A stretch of DNA of 64,000 bases from Thiohalocapsa marina (GTDB lineage: Bacteria > Pseudomonadota > Gammaproteobacteria > Chromatiales > Chromatiaceae), in the NCBI RefSeq assembly GCF_008632335.1, contig NZ_VWXX01000007.1:111731-175730 (forward strand), read 5' to 3'. The stretch's first letter is position 1. Each line of letters opens with the position of its first letter. The translations under genes and the position numbers were made by a program. The notes beneath the pieces were generated by a model. It made no database searches and was not told the DNA's origin. It worked only from the letters and a program-made list of their open reading frames with translations. This document shows positions 28,570-37,005 of the stretch, piece after piece.

Positions 28570-29880
28570 CATCTCCAGCAGAAACCGCCAGACCGGCAGT
28601 GCCTGAATGGTGCCGAAGCCCACGGGGATGGCTTCATCGGTGCGCCAGGTGACGATGGTTCCCTCCGCCACCGCCAGATCGACCATGGCTTCGGAGAGGG
28701 AGCGGACTTCGCTCTGCTTGACGCGGGGATCGGCCAGCGCGGCGCAGACCTGGATCAGCATTACGGCTCGATCCTGTCCCGGCCCTGACGGTAGCAGCGC
28801 GACAAGGTCCACCTCCCGGCCTGTCTTGGTCTTGTGGTAGAAAATCTTCGGGGTCACACGGCGCAGAGCGACGAATACCAGATTTTCCAGCAGGCTGTCG
28901 CGGTTGGTGAGAATGCCGGAGTTGACCGAGGTCACCAGTGCGTGGTCGATACAGTAGACCTTGCGGGGATTGACGCTGATCCGGGTCGGCGAGTTTGAAA
29001 AGATGTTCACGTTGAACAGCAGTCCGGCATCCTCGAACGCGGTGAGCCAGTCCACCACCGAGTTTTTGCGCACCCGGTGGCCAAGAGATTTTAGGAAATC
29101 GGTCAGGTGGCTGACGGAATAATAGGAGCCGGTGTTGTCCACCAGCCAATGGGCCAGATCGATCACCGCCCGAGGGTGTGAAAGGTTGTGGTGGCCGATG
29201 ATGCTGGCGAGGATGGCGTTCCAGTTGGCCTGATGGACTTCAACGCACTGCCGCTGGTCGAGGCCGTTCACGCCGGGGAAGCCGCCGATCTCCCAGTAGT
29301 CCTCGAACGCTTTCTGGATAGTCAGCGGCTGCTTCGTGGATAAAGGGCTGTCACACTCGATGTCCTTGCCGTCGAGGAACTCATGGAACGAAAATGGGAA
29401 AATCTCCCAGGAGACGATCCGGCCGCTCAAAGGGCTGGTGGCTTCGCCCTCCGGTGAAGGCAGCAAGGAACCGACGACGTTGATTTCGCATTTCTCGGTA
29501 CGCAAAAGGCGGTCGATGAAGAGCTGCCAGTGCGTGAGCGCCTGAATCTCATCAAAGAAGCAGTGAACCGTCTCGTTGCCGCGCTTCTGTGGATGGAGCT
29601 CGAAATAGGCCTCCAGGATGATGTCCGGGTTTTCGTGCCGCATCCAGTAAAACCGGTCATCGGCAAAGTCGAGATAGAGGATGTTTTCGCTGGGAACCCC
29701 GCAGTCAATCAACTGCCGGATACGCTGGCGCAGTAGGGTGGCCTTGCCGCTCCCCCTGACGCCGGTGACCACCGAAACCTTGCCAGGCAGGCTGCCAATG
29801 GCAACACGTCTGGGAAGTAGCCCTTCCGGTGGCTCAAGGTTCTGGTATTCGCGGATGATTCGTTTCAGGCATTCGATCAT
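28555..29880 (-). CDS. AAA ATPase with DUF4143-like C-terminus
   Basis: 441 residues from the ATG at 29880 (a TTG at 29913 is an alternative). N-terminal P-loop GVRGSGKATLL, where Ala replaces the usual Ser/Thr after GK, then a Walker B CFFDEIQ and VVGSLLPS. The C-terminal domain has the DUF4143 pattern KTKTGREVDLVAL, but the expected E-x-K is replaced (MLIQVC), so nuclease-like function is probably lost. Members of this group are often ATPases of unknown function in islands. Both changes at key sites suggest altered or lost activity. Confidence 0.75.
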   Translation of the reverse strand: MIECLKRIIREYQNLEPPEGLLPRRVAIGSLPGKVSVVTGVRGSGKATLLRQRIRQLIDCGVPSENILYLDFADDRFYWMRHENPDIILEAYFELHPQKRGNETVHCFFDEIQALTHWQLFIDRLLRTEKCEINVVGSLLPSPEGEATSPLSGRIVSWEIFPFSFHEFLDGKDIECDSPLSTKQPLTIQKAFEDYWEIGGFPGVNGLDQRQCVEVHQANWNAILASIIGHHNLSHPRAVIDLAHWLVDNTGSYYSVSHLTDFLKSLGHRVRKNSVVDWLTAFEDAGLLFNVNIFSNSPTRISVNPRKVYCIDHALVTSVNSGILTNRDSLLENLVFVALRRVTPKIFYHKTKTGREVDLVALLPSGPGQDRAVMLIQVCAALADPRVKQSEVRSLSEAMVDLAVAEGTIVTWRTDEAIPVGFGTIQALPVWRFLLEMEPLT

Positions 29881-29970
29881 GACATGGCCCGGCGCTCCCT
29901 GTTTGTTTGGCAACCGGTGTCATTCATGCTTGGCGTGCCGGAAAAAGCAAATGGTTTGTCGAAACGGCAG

Positions 29971-30008
29971 GCCTTTCCATTCGATTCCGCTTTTGGGAAC
30001 CGAACCGC
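29971..30008 (+). repeat. Partial copy of the island right-end sequence
   Basis: The segment ATTCGATTCC, GGGAACCGAACC and CGTCCG matches the beginning of the right-end repeats at 33922 and 62855 almost base for base, then the sequence departs. It marks the scar of an earlier island end. The remainder of 29881-30083 shows no gene. Confidence 0.65.
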
Positions 30009-30082
30009 CGTCCGTAATCTTTTCCGGAAGCAATCACGCTTTGCGGAAAACGGGCGCGGATGTTACATAGAGGAAGTGCGGT

Positions 30083-30804
30083 TTACGCCGCTTCCCGCTC
30101 ATACCAAGCGACAATGCCGCCGAGTCGCTCCTGCCGTTTGACCGGGCCTGAGGATGTGTGCCGGAAATCGGCGGAGATGACGTTGTTGCCGGCGCCCTGG
30201 TGGGGCCGCTGGGTGTGGTAGTAATCGAGCCAGACGCGGTTGATGTGGGCTAGCTGGCCAAGACCCAAACAGACAAAGTGGTTCAGGCACTGGTGCTTGA
30301 AGGTGCCGATGAAGGATTCACAGAAGGCGTTGGCCTGCGGCGCTTTCGGCGGGATGCGGATGCAGCGCACCCCGGCCCGCTTCCAGAAGGCATCGAACTG
30401 CTTGGTGAACTTGGTGTCGCGGTCATGAACCAGGTATCGAGCCTCAATGCCGTGGTCGTCGAGCCACATGGTCACATTCCGTGCCTGCTGCATCACCCAG
30501 GCCTCGTCGGGATGAAAGGTTGGTTGGCTCAAGTGACCCAGCGGCTGCCGAGATGCAGGAAGACCAGCACATAACCATCGAGCTTGCCGCGCAGGGTGTA
30601 GACCGGTTTGGTGAAGAAATCACAGGCCACCAGCGATTCCATGTGGGCACTGACGAACTTCGACCAGGGAAGGGCGGGCCTGCTCTTGGTCTTCTCAGGC
30701 GGCGGCGGGCAATCTGAGCGCTTGAGGATGTCGCGGATGGTGGTGAGTCCGACCGAAATGCCGAGTTTCTTCAGTTCGCCGAAGATGCGCTTGTATCCGG
30801 CCAT
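30083..30804 (-). pseudogene. Integrase-core transposase remnant
   Basis: C-terminal two thirds of a DDE integrase-core (rve) transposase. The upper part (30529-30804) begins MAGYKRIFGELKKLGI and contains VACDFFTKP; the lower part (30083-30532) has VHDRDTKF and NAFCESFIGTFKHQCLNHF, the usual catalytic D and E contexts. The frame breaks between SRWVT and LSQPTFHPDEAW; one missing T accounts for it. The N-terminus is absent, ending at the border with the IS66 material at about 30805. Confidence 0.8.
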
Positions 30805-30813
30805 TCCAGGCCG

Positions 30814-32400
30814 TCATTGCGTTTCTGAATCCGATTGTTTTAGTGCCAAGTCCGAACGCAACGGCGCCTTGGCAAAGCGTTCTTTCCACAGCCTTGGCGT
30901 GAGCGCGATGACATCGCGATTCGGATGCAGACTGACCCGCTGCAGGACATCGACCAGGTAGACGTAGGGATCCACCCCCTGCATGCGACAGGTAGTCAGC
31001 AGGCTTTGGATGACGCCAACCTGCTTGGCGCCGACCTCTGACCAACAGAACAACCAGTTGCGCCGACCCATGGGAATCACCCGCAGCGCACGCTCCAGGT
31101 GATTGGTATCCGGCGGCACCTCGGGATCACTCAGGAACACCCGCAACGGTGCCTCTCGCTTGGTGGCGTAGGCGAGCGCCTTGGTCAGCGGGTTGCTGGG
31201 CGTCAGATCCAGCCGCTGTCGCTGTTCGTGACACCAGGCGAAGAAGCGATCGACCACCGGCAGGCTGTGCAACGCACGATAGTCGCGCTTTTGCGCTCCG
31301 GTCAGGTCCTTGTCGCGCATCTGCTGCTCGATCACATAGAGCGCGGCGATGAGCTCGAGGGCTTCGGCCGTGGCTTCAGGTTCCAGCTGTTCGGCCTTGA
31401 GGAACTCACGGCGCGTGTGCACCCAGCACTGCGCCTGGGTGACCTGATCGCGCTGCTTGGCATAGCAGTCATAGGCGCTATAGCCATCCGACAGCAAGGT
31501 GCCGGCAGAGTCGCCCAGCACGGACTCAAGGTGCTGCGTTGCCCGTGTCGGCGAATAGGTGAAGACGATCTCCTCATCCTCGCCGAAGACCGGCCAGAAC
31601 CAGCCCTGATGCAGTTTGCCCTTGCCTTGCATGCCGGCCTTGATCGGCGTCTCGTCGACCGCCAGCACCCGGCTTTGCAGGATATGCTGCAGCTGCGCAT
31701 CGACGATGGGTTCGAGCAGGGCGATGCTGCGCTTGACCCAGTTGGTCAGGGTGCTGCGACTGAGCGTGATGCCGGCATCGGCCAGGCGCTGATGCTGGCG
31801 ATACAGGGGCAAGTGATAGGCAAACTTGTCGACCAGGATACCGGCCAGGACGCTGACGTCGGCGATGCAGCCGGGGAAGACGGCGCTCGGCATCGGCGGG
31901 CTGATCAGCGCCTCGCTGGCCTTGTGCTTGATGATCGGGCGGATGTACTCCAGCACCACATAGCTGCCCGGGCGCTGGGCCAGCCGATAGCTGCGTTTCT
32001 CACCGATGGTGTCGTACTGATCGGCCTCGGGGCCGCGCAATTGCGCCGGGGTGAGCGCGATGGACTCGAGCGGGACATCTGCGCTGAAGCGCAGGCCCTC
32101 AGCAGTGACATCCGCCTCACTGCGCGGCTTCTTGCCCTGGCGTCGCTGATAGGTGATGGTGTCCGTCGGCTCGGCCTTGGCCGGCTGACCGACCAGGCCT
32201 TCGAACAGCGAACCCTGGTCGGGATTGGCCTCGATCAGGCGTTTCTCGCTTTTTTGGCCGAACAGTTGGCGCTTGAACCAGTCCAGTTGCTGCTCGAGCG
32301 ACTGGATGGTGTCGCGCAGCTGGCGATTTTCCGCGATCAGCGCGGCGCTGTTGCCGGGTCTTCCCCGGGCGCTCTGATCGATGTCGATGGCGTTCGGCAT
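30814..32400 (-). CDS. tnpC: IS66 transposase TnpC
   Basis: 528 residues. N-terminal leucine-zipper-like region (ALIAENRQLRDTIQSLEQQL, DWFKRQLFGQKSEKR), then the zinc-binding/DDE transposase core with LAVDETPIKAGMQGKGKLHQ, VLGDSAGTLLSDGYSAYD and AQCWVHTRREFLKAE, and the C-terminal DTNHLERALRVIPMGRRNW. Length and order match full-size IS66 TnpC proteins. The end (LKQSDSETQ) could be altered by the adjacent junction. Confidence 0.9.
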   Translation of the reverse strand: MPNAIDIDQSARGRPGNSAALIAENRQLRDTIQSLEQQLDWFKRQLFGQKSEKRLIEANPDQGSLFEGLVGQPAKAEPTDTITYQRRQGKKPRSEADVTAEGLRFSADVPLESIALTPAQLRGPEADQYDTIGEKRSYRLAQRPGSYVVLEYIRPIIKHKASEALISPPMPSAVFPGCIADVSVLAGILVDKFAYHLPLYRQHQRLADAGITLSRSTLTNWVKRSIALLEPIVDAQLQHILQSRVLAVDETPIKAGMQGKGKLHQGWFWPVFGEDEEIVFTYSPTRATQHLESVLGDSAGTLLSDGYSAYDCYAKQRDQVTQAQCWVHTRREFLKAEQLEPEATAEALELIAALYVIEQQMRDKDLTGAQKRDYRALHSLPVVDRFFAWCHEQRQRLDLTPSNPLTKALAYATKREAPLRVFLSDPEVPPDTNHLERALRVIPMGRRNWLFCWSEVGAKQVGVIQSLLTTCRMQGVDPYVYLVDVLQRVSLHPNRDVIALTPRLWKERFAKAPLRSDLALKQSDSETQ

Positions 32401-32768
32401 GTGCCTGATTTTACATCAAAACCCGTCGATTTTCGATAGCGCTTATAGCGTCGAATCGAGCGCCAGTCGATGCCTTCGAGCAGGCAGGTCAAGGCCGTCG
32501 GATCCAGGGCCTGTTTGTCACCGCGCGCCGCATCCCAATGGAACTGGCCACGCTCGAGGCGCTTGCTCCAGAGGCAGTAGCCGGTGCGATCGAAGTACAG
32601 CACCTTCATCTGCGTGCGTTTGCGATTGATGAAGGCGAACAGCTGTCCGCTGAGCGGGTCTTCGGCCAGTTGCTGCTTGACCAGGGCTGCTAAGCCATCG
32701 AAGGATTTGCGCATGTCGGTCGGCGGCGTATAGAGCCAGATGCGCACGCCGCTGTCAGGAAACCACAT
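32337..32768 (-). CDS. tnpB: IS66 accessory protein TnpB
   Basis: 143 residues beginning MWFPDSGVRIWLYTPPTDMR with KSFDGLAALV and FAFINRKRTQMKVLYFDRTG, the standard IS66 Orf2/TnpB signature. It overlaps tnpC by 64 bp, giving a C-terminal tail longer than the usual 115 residues. A GTG just upstream (32771) is an alternative start. Confidence 0.88.
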   Translation of the reverse strand: MWFPDSGVRIWLYTPPTDMRKSFDGLAALVKQQLAEDPLSGQLFAFINRKRTQMKVLYFDRTGYCLWSKRLERGQFHWDAARGDKQALDPTALTCLLEGIDWRSIRRYKRYRKSTGFDVKSGTCRTPSTSIRAPGEDPATAPR

Positions 32769-32779
32769 CACCGCACCAC

Positions 32780-33123
32780 TCAGCGCTGTTGCAGGCGCAG
32801 GATCAGGCCTGGGCCGAGTTCGAGTTCCAGGTCCCAGCGGCCGGTGGGGGTCGCTGATGAACGCTTCGATGTCAGCGGCGGTTGCGGCGGCTGCGCCGGC
32901 AGCGTCAGTTCGATCAGCTCGGGCGCGGCGGTGGCTGGCCTCCGCTGTGCTGCGGCGCCTTGCGCTTGCAGCGCACGTCGACGCTGGGTGAAGGTGGCGT
33001 ACTTGATGCCCTTTGCCTTGCAGAAGGCGCGCTGGCTCAGGCCGCTCGCTGCCCAGTCGTCAAAGAGTGCCTGCCATTGCTGCGTGGTGCCCGGGGCGCG
33101 TACTGGGTGGTCGCTGTGCCCAT
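32780..33123 (-). pseudogene. tnpA: IS66 TnpA, frameshifted near its start
   Basis: The frame encoding QWQALFDDWAASGLSQRAFC and KAKGIKYATFTQRRRAL (the HTH of TnpA) and ending LRLQQR has no start codon. The only ATG (33123) is in another frame. One extra base after ATGGG would join it to HSDHPVRAPGTTQ and give 115 codons, the expected size, so a single-base deletion is likely. Confidence 0.7.
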
Positions 33124-33206
33124 GGGTGACTCCCGTTGTTGGATGACGGGGTCACAGTAGGCCAGTTAACCAGGGCCGGGAAGAACGGTCGGGTTTGACC
33201 GCTTAC

Positions 33207-33879
33207 GATTCGGGGAGCTTGGATTTCAGGCTGCCCGATGCGTGAGATTCTTGAATTGACCGATGAGGCAGATGACGCGTGCAAGGAGGCCTATGGTTTT
33301 CAGTTCCCTTGGCTGATCCACGCCGCTGCACAGCAGCTCAAACAGATCGGAAACGAAGAGTTATCGGAGATTCTTGCGGCCATCGCACTCTTGGTTGAGC
33401 TTGGCGTTCCTTCAGAAAAGGCCGCATGGGCCTTTCTTGCCGGAGTGCGTTCGCGTGCGTCTGCTACGGAACTGGCTTCGTGTGATATAGATATTGGGAA
33501 TTCACCATCCATGGTCCGTAAAAAGCTTCGTGAGCTAGACACATTCGCGGCATTGCGCTGCCAGGTCAGCGAGCAGACTCAGGCTTGGCTTGATCTCCAT
33601 TGGTCCAATTTCGATAGTGAACCAGCCAATATCCCATCGTTCCCCAGGTTTACTCTGGAGAAGATACCCGACGCTGGTACGATCTTAGTTCGTCGTTACA
33701 ATCAGAGCACGTATCTATGCAGTCCGGACGGACTCCAGAGGATGGCGGTTAAAGTTTCAGAAGAATGGCCATTTGATCGCATTGCCAATGATTACCGATT
33801 TGCTTTTACAAGGGCGACTGACGGGAGTTTTGATTTGATCAGTCGTGACCCTCGGATAGAACTGATTCAGCCTGAATAG
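33207..33879 (+). pseudogene. 5'-truncated gene, C-terminal fragment
   Basis: The frame is open from the IS66 end (TIRGAWISGCP) into the first ATG at 33238, so the gene was probably cut by the IS. About 213 residues remain: a helical part (FPWLIHAAAQQLKQIG, ILAAIALLVELGVPSEKAAW, AFLAGVRSRASATELA) and a beta-rich end. The helical pattern of a 'GVP...A..FL.GVRSR..A.EL' type resembles the C-terminal helices of Ski2-like helicases such as HamB; this is tentative. It was probably part of a lost defence gene. Confidence 0.55.
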
Positions 33880-33921
33880 CCAAGGTGTTCTCAGGAACAA
33901 GGAGGGGCAAGCTGACGTGAT

Positions 33922-34171
33922 CCGTTCGATTCCCGTTTTGGGAACCGAACCGGCGTCCGAAAACTGGATTCGAAGTTGTTGCTGCTCGACGCCAGGTATC
34001 CGGTTTTACTGCAAACCCGTCACCCTCGTCCGGTGCAGGGAAATCAGGGGAGAAATTCGTTTCTCTGGTCTGGTTGGTGGGAAATGGTTGTGCGAGATGA
34101 CTTCGGCGTTTATTATCAAGGAGTTACGAGGAGCGCGGGCTTTGAGGCTGTTTTGCGGTAGGTCGTCGCTC
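33922..34171 (+). repeat. Island right-end repeat, copy without attachment core
   Basis: About 250 bp closely matching 62855-63106: the shared landmarks are GGGAACCGAACCGGCGTCCG, GGATTCGAAGTTGTTGC, CGCCAGGTATCCGGTTT, GCAAACCCGTCACCCTCGTC, ATGACTTCGGCGTTTATTAT and CAAGGAGTTACGAGGAGCGC. The match ends at CCCTCC; the ACCA and terminator of the other copies are missing and unrelated DNA follows, so the break lies in the attachment core. Confidence 0.8.
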
Positions 34172-34678
34172 CCTCCGATTTTGCCGGTCTGAGAGCTAAC
34201 GCAAATCGGACTCACCTCGAAAACGCAAAAATTATTCACCCCGATTTCCCGCGTTTCCGACCTTCCGCCGACACTGCCTCACACCGAAATCCCGATTTTA
34301 CAATGGGTTGAGCGTCAAGCGCAGTTCAAGACGAGTTCGAGAGATTTTTCGGTGGAACGGAGAAAACGCACGTCCGAAAGCGACCCCGAAAAGGAAATGG
34401 GATTGAAACGGTACTTCCCTCCCCCGGAGAATGCCCATTCCGGCCAACGGCCCGAAACCCTTTGACAGCAGGGGCTTTCCGGCAACCGAAAAATCGGAGC
34501 CGTGGTTGTAATTTTTTTCCGCTTTAGCAAGTGCGTTGCGACGTCGAACGCTCGTCTGAGGAAATCGAAACGGCCAATCGGGAAATCCGCTTGATTTTTC
34601 CTTCTCGATTCTTTATTTTAGGATGTGCAGTGAAAATAAAATAAAGACGAACCTTATTTTAGGTTCGAGGCAGACAGG
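34172..34678 (+). other. Non-coding stretch with repeats upstream of fic
   Basis: No convincing gene in about 500 bp. Just upstream of the second fic gene, the motif TTATTTTAGG occurs at 34611-34620 and 34652-34661. The first copy belongs to a perfect inverted repeat CTTTATTTTA...TAAAATAAAG and the second forms the loop and arm of a hairpin CGAACC-TTATTTTA-GGTTCG. These look like an operator or attenuator for the fic gene. Confidence 0.45.
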
Positions 34679-35848
34679 ATGCAGCGAGAACTCCAAGGCA
34701 GATACGTGACCATATCGACGGTGGGTGAGAAGGCCCAGGCCTTCGTTCCCGCGCCGCTGCCGCCACGTCCACCCATCGACTGGTCGCCGGAGCTGCGCAG
34801 CAAGTTCGACCAGGCGCTGCTGGCGCTCGGGCATCTGGACAGTGTCTCGACCCTGCTGCCGGACACCTCGCTGTTCCTCTACATGTATGTTCGCAAGGAA
34901 GCGGTGCTCTCCTCCATGATCGAGGGGACGCAATCGTCGCTGTCCGACCTGCTGCTGTTCGAGCTGGATCAGGAACCCGGCGTCCCGCTGGATGACGTGC
35001 GGGAGGTCAGCAACTATGTTGCCGCCCTCGACCATGGCCTGCGCCTGCTGGAGGAAGGGCTGCCGCTGTCGCTGCGATTGTTCCGCGAGATCCACGGCGT
35101 GCTGCTGACCAAGGGACGGGGCAGCAATCAGACCCCGGGCGAGTTCCGGCGCAGCCAGAACTGGATCGGTGGCACCCGGCCGAGCAATGCGGCCTTTGTT
35201 CCGCCGCCTGCCGAAGAGGTACTGGAGTGCATGAGCAAGCTGGAACTCTTCCTCCATGACCAGCCGGAGCCGACCCCGGTGCTGCTCAAGGCGGCGCTGG
35301 CCCATGTGCAGTTCGAGACGATCCACCCGTTCCTCGACGGTAATGGCCGTCTGGGGCGTCTGCTGATCGCGCTGCTGCTATGCGAGCAGAAAGTGCTGCG
35401 GGAGCCGATGCTCTACCTCAGCCTCTATTTCAAGACGCACCGTCAGTATTACTACGAGTTGCTCAACAACGTACGGATGACCGGCGACTGGGAAGCTTGG
35501 CTCGATTTCTTCGCCGAGGCGGTCCTTGTCACTGCCACCCAGGCGGTGGAAACGGCGCAGCAGCTCCTGGACCTGTCGAACCAGGACCGCGTCAAGATCA
35601 GCGGCCTGGGACGGGCGGCTGCATCCACCCTGCAGGTCCACCGGGAGCTGATGGAGCATCCCATCGCCACCTCGGGTTCGCTGGTGGAGAAGACCGGCAT
35701 CACCCCGGCCACGGTCAACAAGGCACTCGGCCACCTAGAGCAACTCGGCATCGTCAAGGAGCTGACCGCCCAGAAGCGCAACCGCCTGTTCAGCTACGCG
35801 GGCTATATCGAGATCATGAGTCGCGGCACGGAGCTGCCAGTCGGGTAG
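34679..35848 (+). CDS. Fic family protein (SoFic-like)
   Basis: 389 residues, in the size range of the characterised Shewanella SoFic. N-terminal Fic_N region, inhibitory motif S78-S-M-I-E82-G83 (S/T-x3-E-G), catalytic motif HPFLDGNGRLGR at residues 216-227, and a C-terminal winged HTH (SLVEKTGITPATVNKALGHL). Probably an AMP transferase held inactive by its own helix. It stands alone between two right-end repeats, so it is a single-gene cargo. Confidence 0.92.
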   Translation: MQRELQGRYVTISTVGEKAQAFVPAPLPPRPPIDWSPELRSKFDQALLALGHLDSVSTLLPDTSLFLYMYVRKEAVLSSMIEGTQSSLSDLLLFELDQEPGVPLDDVREVSNYVAALDHGLRLLEEGLPLSLRLFREIHGVLLTKGRGSNQTPGEFRRSQNWIGGTRPSNAAFVPPPAEEVLECMSKLELFLHDQPEPTPVLLKAALAHVQFETIHPFLDGNGRLGRLLIALLLCEQKVLREPMLYLSLYFKTHRQYYYELLNNVRMTGDWEAWLDFFAEAVLVTATQAVETAQQLLDLSNQDRVKISGLGRAAASTLQVHRELMEHPIATSGSLVEKTGITPATVNKALGHLEQLGIVKELTAQKRNRLFSYAGYIEIMSRGTELPVG

Positions 35849-35852
35849 GCCA

Positions 35853-36112
35853 ATTCGATTCGGTTTTCGGAATCGAATAAGATTCGTTGGGATGCTTTTC
35901 TTGGTATCCGTTCCCGTTGCAAACCCAGCATCCTCGTCCGGAGCTTGGAAATCGGGAGAGAAAAGTTGCTTCCCGGCTGGGAACTTGGGGCGTGACTCGA
36001 CTTCCTATGTGAAACCCTTTTCTTTCAATGTGTTACGGGGTGGTTGGAGGCTGGAGACTAGGTTGCGGTCGAGAGCTGTTTGCTCCACCATTTACAAAAG
36101 ACAAACCCGTCT
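35853..36112 (+). repeat. Island right end with attachment core (diverged copy)
   Basis: Starts CCAATTCGATTC right after the fic stop, like the copies at 33922 and 62855, but is more diverged in the middle. It ends in the attachment core GCTCCACCATTTACAAAAG, then ACAAACCCGTC (36082-36112), matching the tmRNA 3' end plus terminator start. This is the boundary between the first and second units. Confidence 0.75.
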
Positions 36113-36150
36113 CTCTGGGGTCAAACTCCGGGGTGACGGGTTTTCTTTTT
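36104..36150 (+). terminator. Intrinsic terminator at island boundary
   Basis: Stem AACCCGTC (36104-36111) with GACGGGTT (36135-36142), followed by TTTTCTTTTT. It is the counterpart of the ssrA terminator carried along with the attachment site. Confidence 0.8.
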
Positions 36151-36509
36151 CCCCTTGTTTCTAAAGGGTTTGCGCCCGTTTGACATCTTTCCAAATCCCC
36201 CCTCCGCACCATCGATTCTCCCCATCCTCCCGCCTTTCTTTCTCTGTTTGGCCCCTGATTCTCTGGCATCGAAGGACGAAGTCCGAAGCGCGTCCGGAAA
36301 GCTACATCCTTGATTGATATGGGTTTGCGGCTGATAGCCGTTTTTGGCGGTTGTCTTAGGTCATCGTTCGATGCCGCAACCGGACGTTTTTTTCGAAATC
36401 GCCCGCCACGTCCATGAAAAGAAGCGTGGTCAACTCCGCTTTCCTGCCCCCTAAAGAAGAAAAGCCGACGCTGATGGTCGGCTCTCTGGGGTGGTCTCCG
36501 GTCCGGTCG
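36151..36509. repeat. Non-coding left-end sequence of the second unit
   Basis: No gene seen. It is nearly identical to 63171-63529. Near its end, GCCGAC (36464-36469) and GTCGGC (36477-36482) form a hairpin that on the minus strand is followed by TTTTCTTCTTT (36463-36453), a terminator for the ParB-like gene. Confidence 0.7.
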
Positions 36510-36926
36510 TCAGTCGGTTGCGAAGCCGAACTGGCGGCGCTGCTCGGCCCAGTCCTCGGGAAAGGTCTGGGTCAGTTTGGCCAGCGAGAGCCCGTTGGGT
36601 TCCTCGCCGTTGATCAGGGCTTCGATGATGTCGGGGGCCAGGGTCGTCAGCTTGAGAATGCGGGCCACATACGAGCCATCGACGTCAAGGGTACGGGCAA
36701 GCTCGCTGATGGACTTGATCTGGCCGGATTCGAGGATGTCGGCCCAGGAAAAGGCCCTTCCCAGCGCCTGGAGGATGGCGGACTGCACCGGTTCCTGCGC
36801 TCCGGTGATTTCTCCATCCAGGGCCTGGGGAGCGATGACCGTCTTGCGGCCACGCATGCGCCGGATCAGCATCGGAATGTGGATCTGCAGGTTGCCGTTG
36901 TCGGCAACGGTAATGGTCGGCTTCAT
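36510..36926 (-). CDS. ParB-like helix-turn-helix protein
   Basis: 138 residues from the ATG at 36926 (MKPTITVADNGNLQIHIPML). The middle has a ParB/KorB-type HTH pattern: SISELARTLDVDGSYVARIL, then LAPDIIEALINGEEP and LSLAKLTQTFPEDWAEQRRQ. Such genes commonly sit directly downstream of large serine recombinases at island ends, as here. The frame is open to an ATG at 37007 that overlaps the preceding stop, but that extension is encoded by a dispersed palindromic repeat. A near-identical copy lies at 63530-63946. Confidence 0.7.
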   Translation of the reverse strand: MKPTITVADNGNLQIHIPMLIRRMRGRKTVIAPQALDGEITGAQEPVQSAILQALGRAFSWADILESGQIKSISELARTLDVDGSYVARILKLTTLAPDIIEALINGEEPNGLSLAKLTQTFPEDWAEQRRQFGFATD

Positions 36927-36929
36927 TTT

Positions 36930-37005
36930 GTTCGCCCCGTCCCTGGGGCTCACCCCTTCGGGGCCGCCCTGACGGGCGTCTAAAATCGTTCCAGACGATT
37001 TTTTC
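36930..37005. repeat. Three-hairpin palindromic repeat (copy 1)
   Basis: About 75 bp: TTCGCCCCGTCCCTGGGGC, CACCCCTTCGGGG hairpin, GCCC-TGAC-GGGC hairpin, and AAATCG...CGATTT hairpin. The same architecture is found at 40473-40546 (interrupting a gene) and, cut by the window edge, at 63950-64000. Here it lies between the recombinase 3' ORF and the ParB-like gene. Confidence 0.75.

Larger units (their letters stand above)
30814..33206 (-). mobile_element. IS66-family insertion sequence, one end missing
   Basis: Contains the three IS66 genes tnpA, tnpB and tnpC in order. The tnpA-side end is preserved: GGTTTGACCGCTTAC ends at 33206, i.e. the typical IS66 terminus GTAAGCGGTCAAACCC read on the minus strand. 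I find no matching GTAAGCG end next to tnpC (30800-30830), where the integrase-core remnant begins at once, so the tnpC-side end is deleted or replaced. The element is probably immobile by itself. Confidence 0.8.

Noticed and set aside
32740..33146. Plus-strand frames over the IS66 tnpA region
   Set aside because: They are shadows of tnpA; the minus-strand frame carries the recognisable TnpA HTH segment.
36510..36926. Plasmid partition system
   Set aside because: Only one ParB-like protein without ParA, and no parS-like or origin repeats; its place next to a serine recombinase fits an integration module instead.
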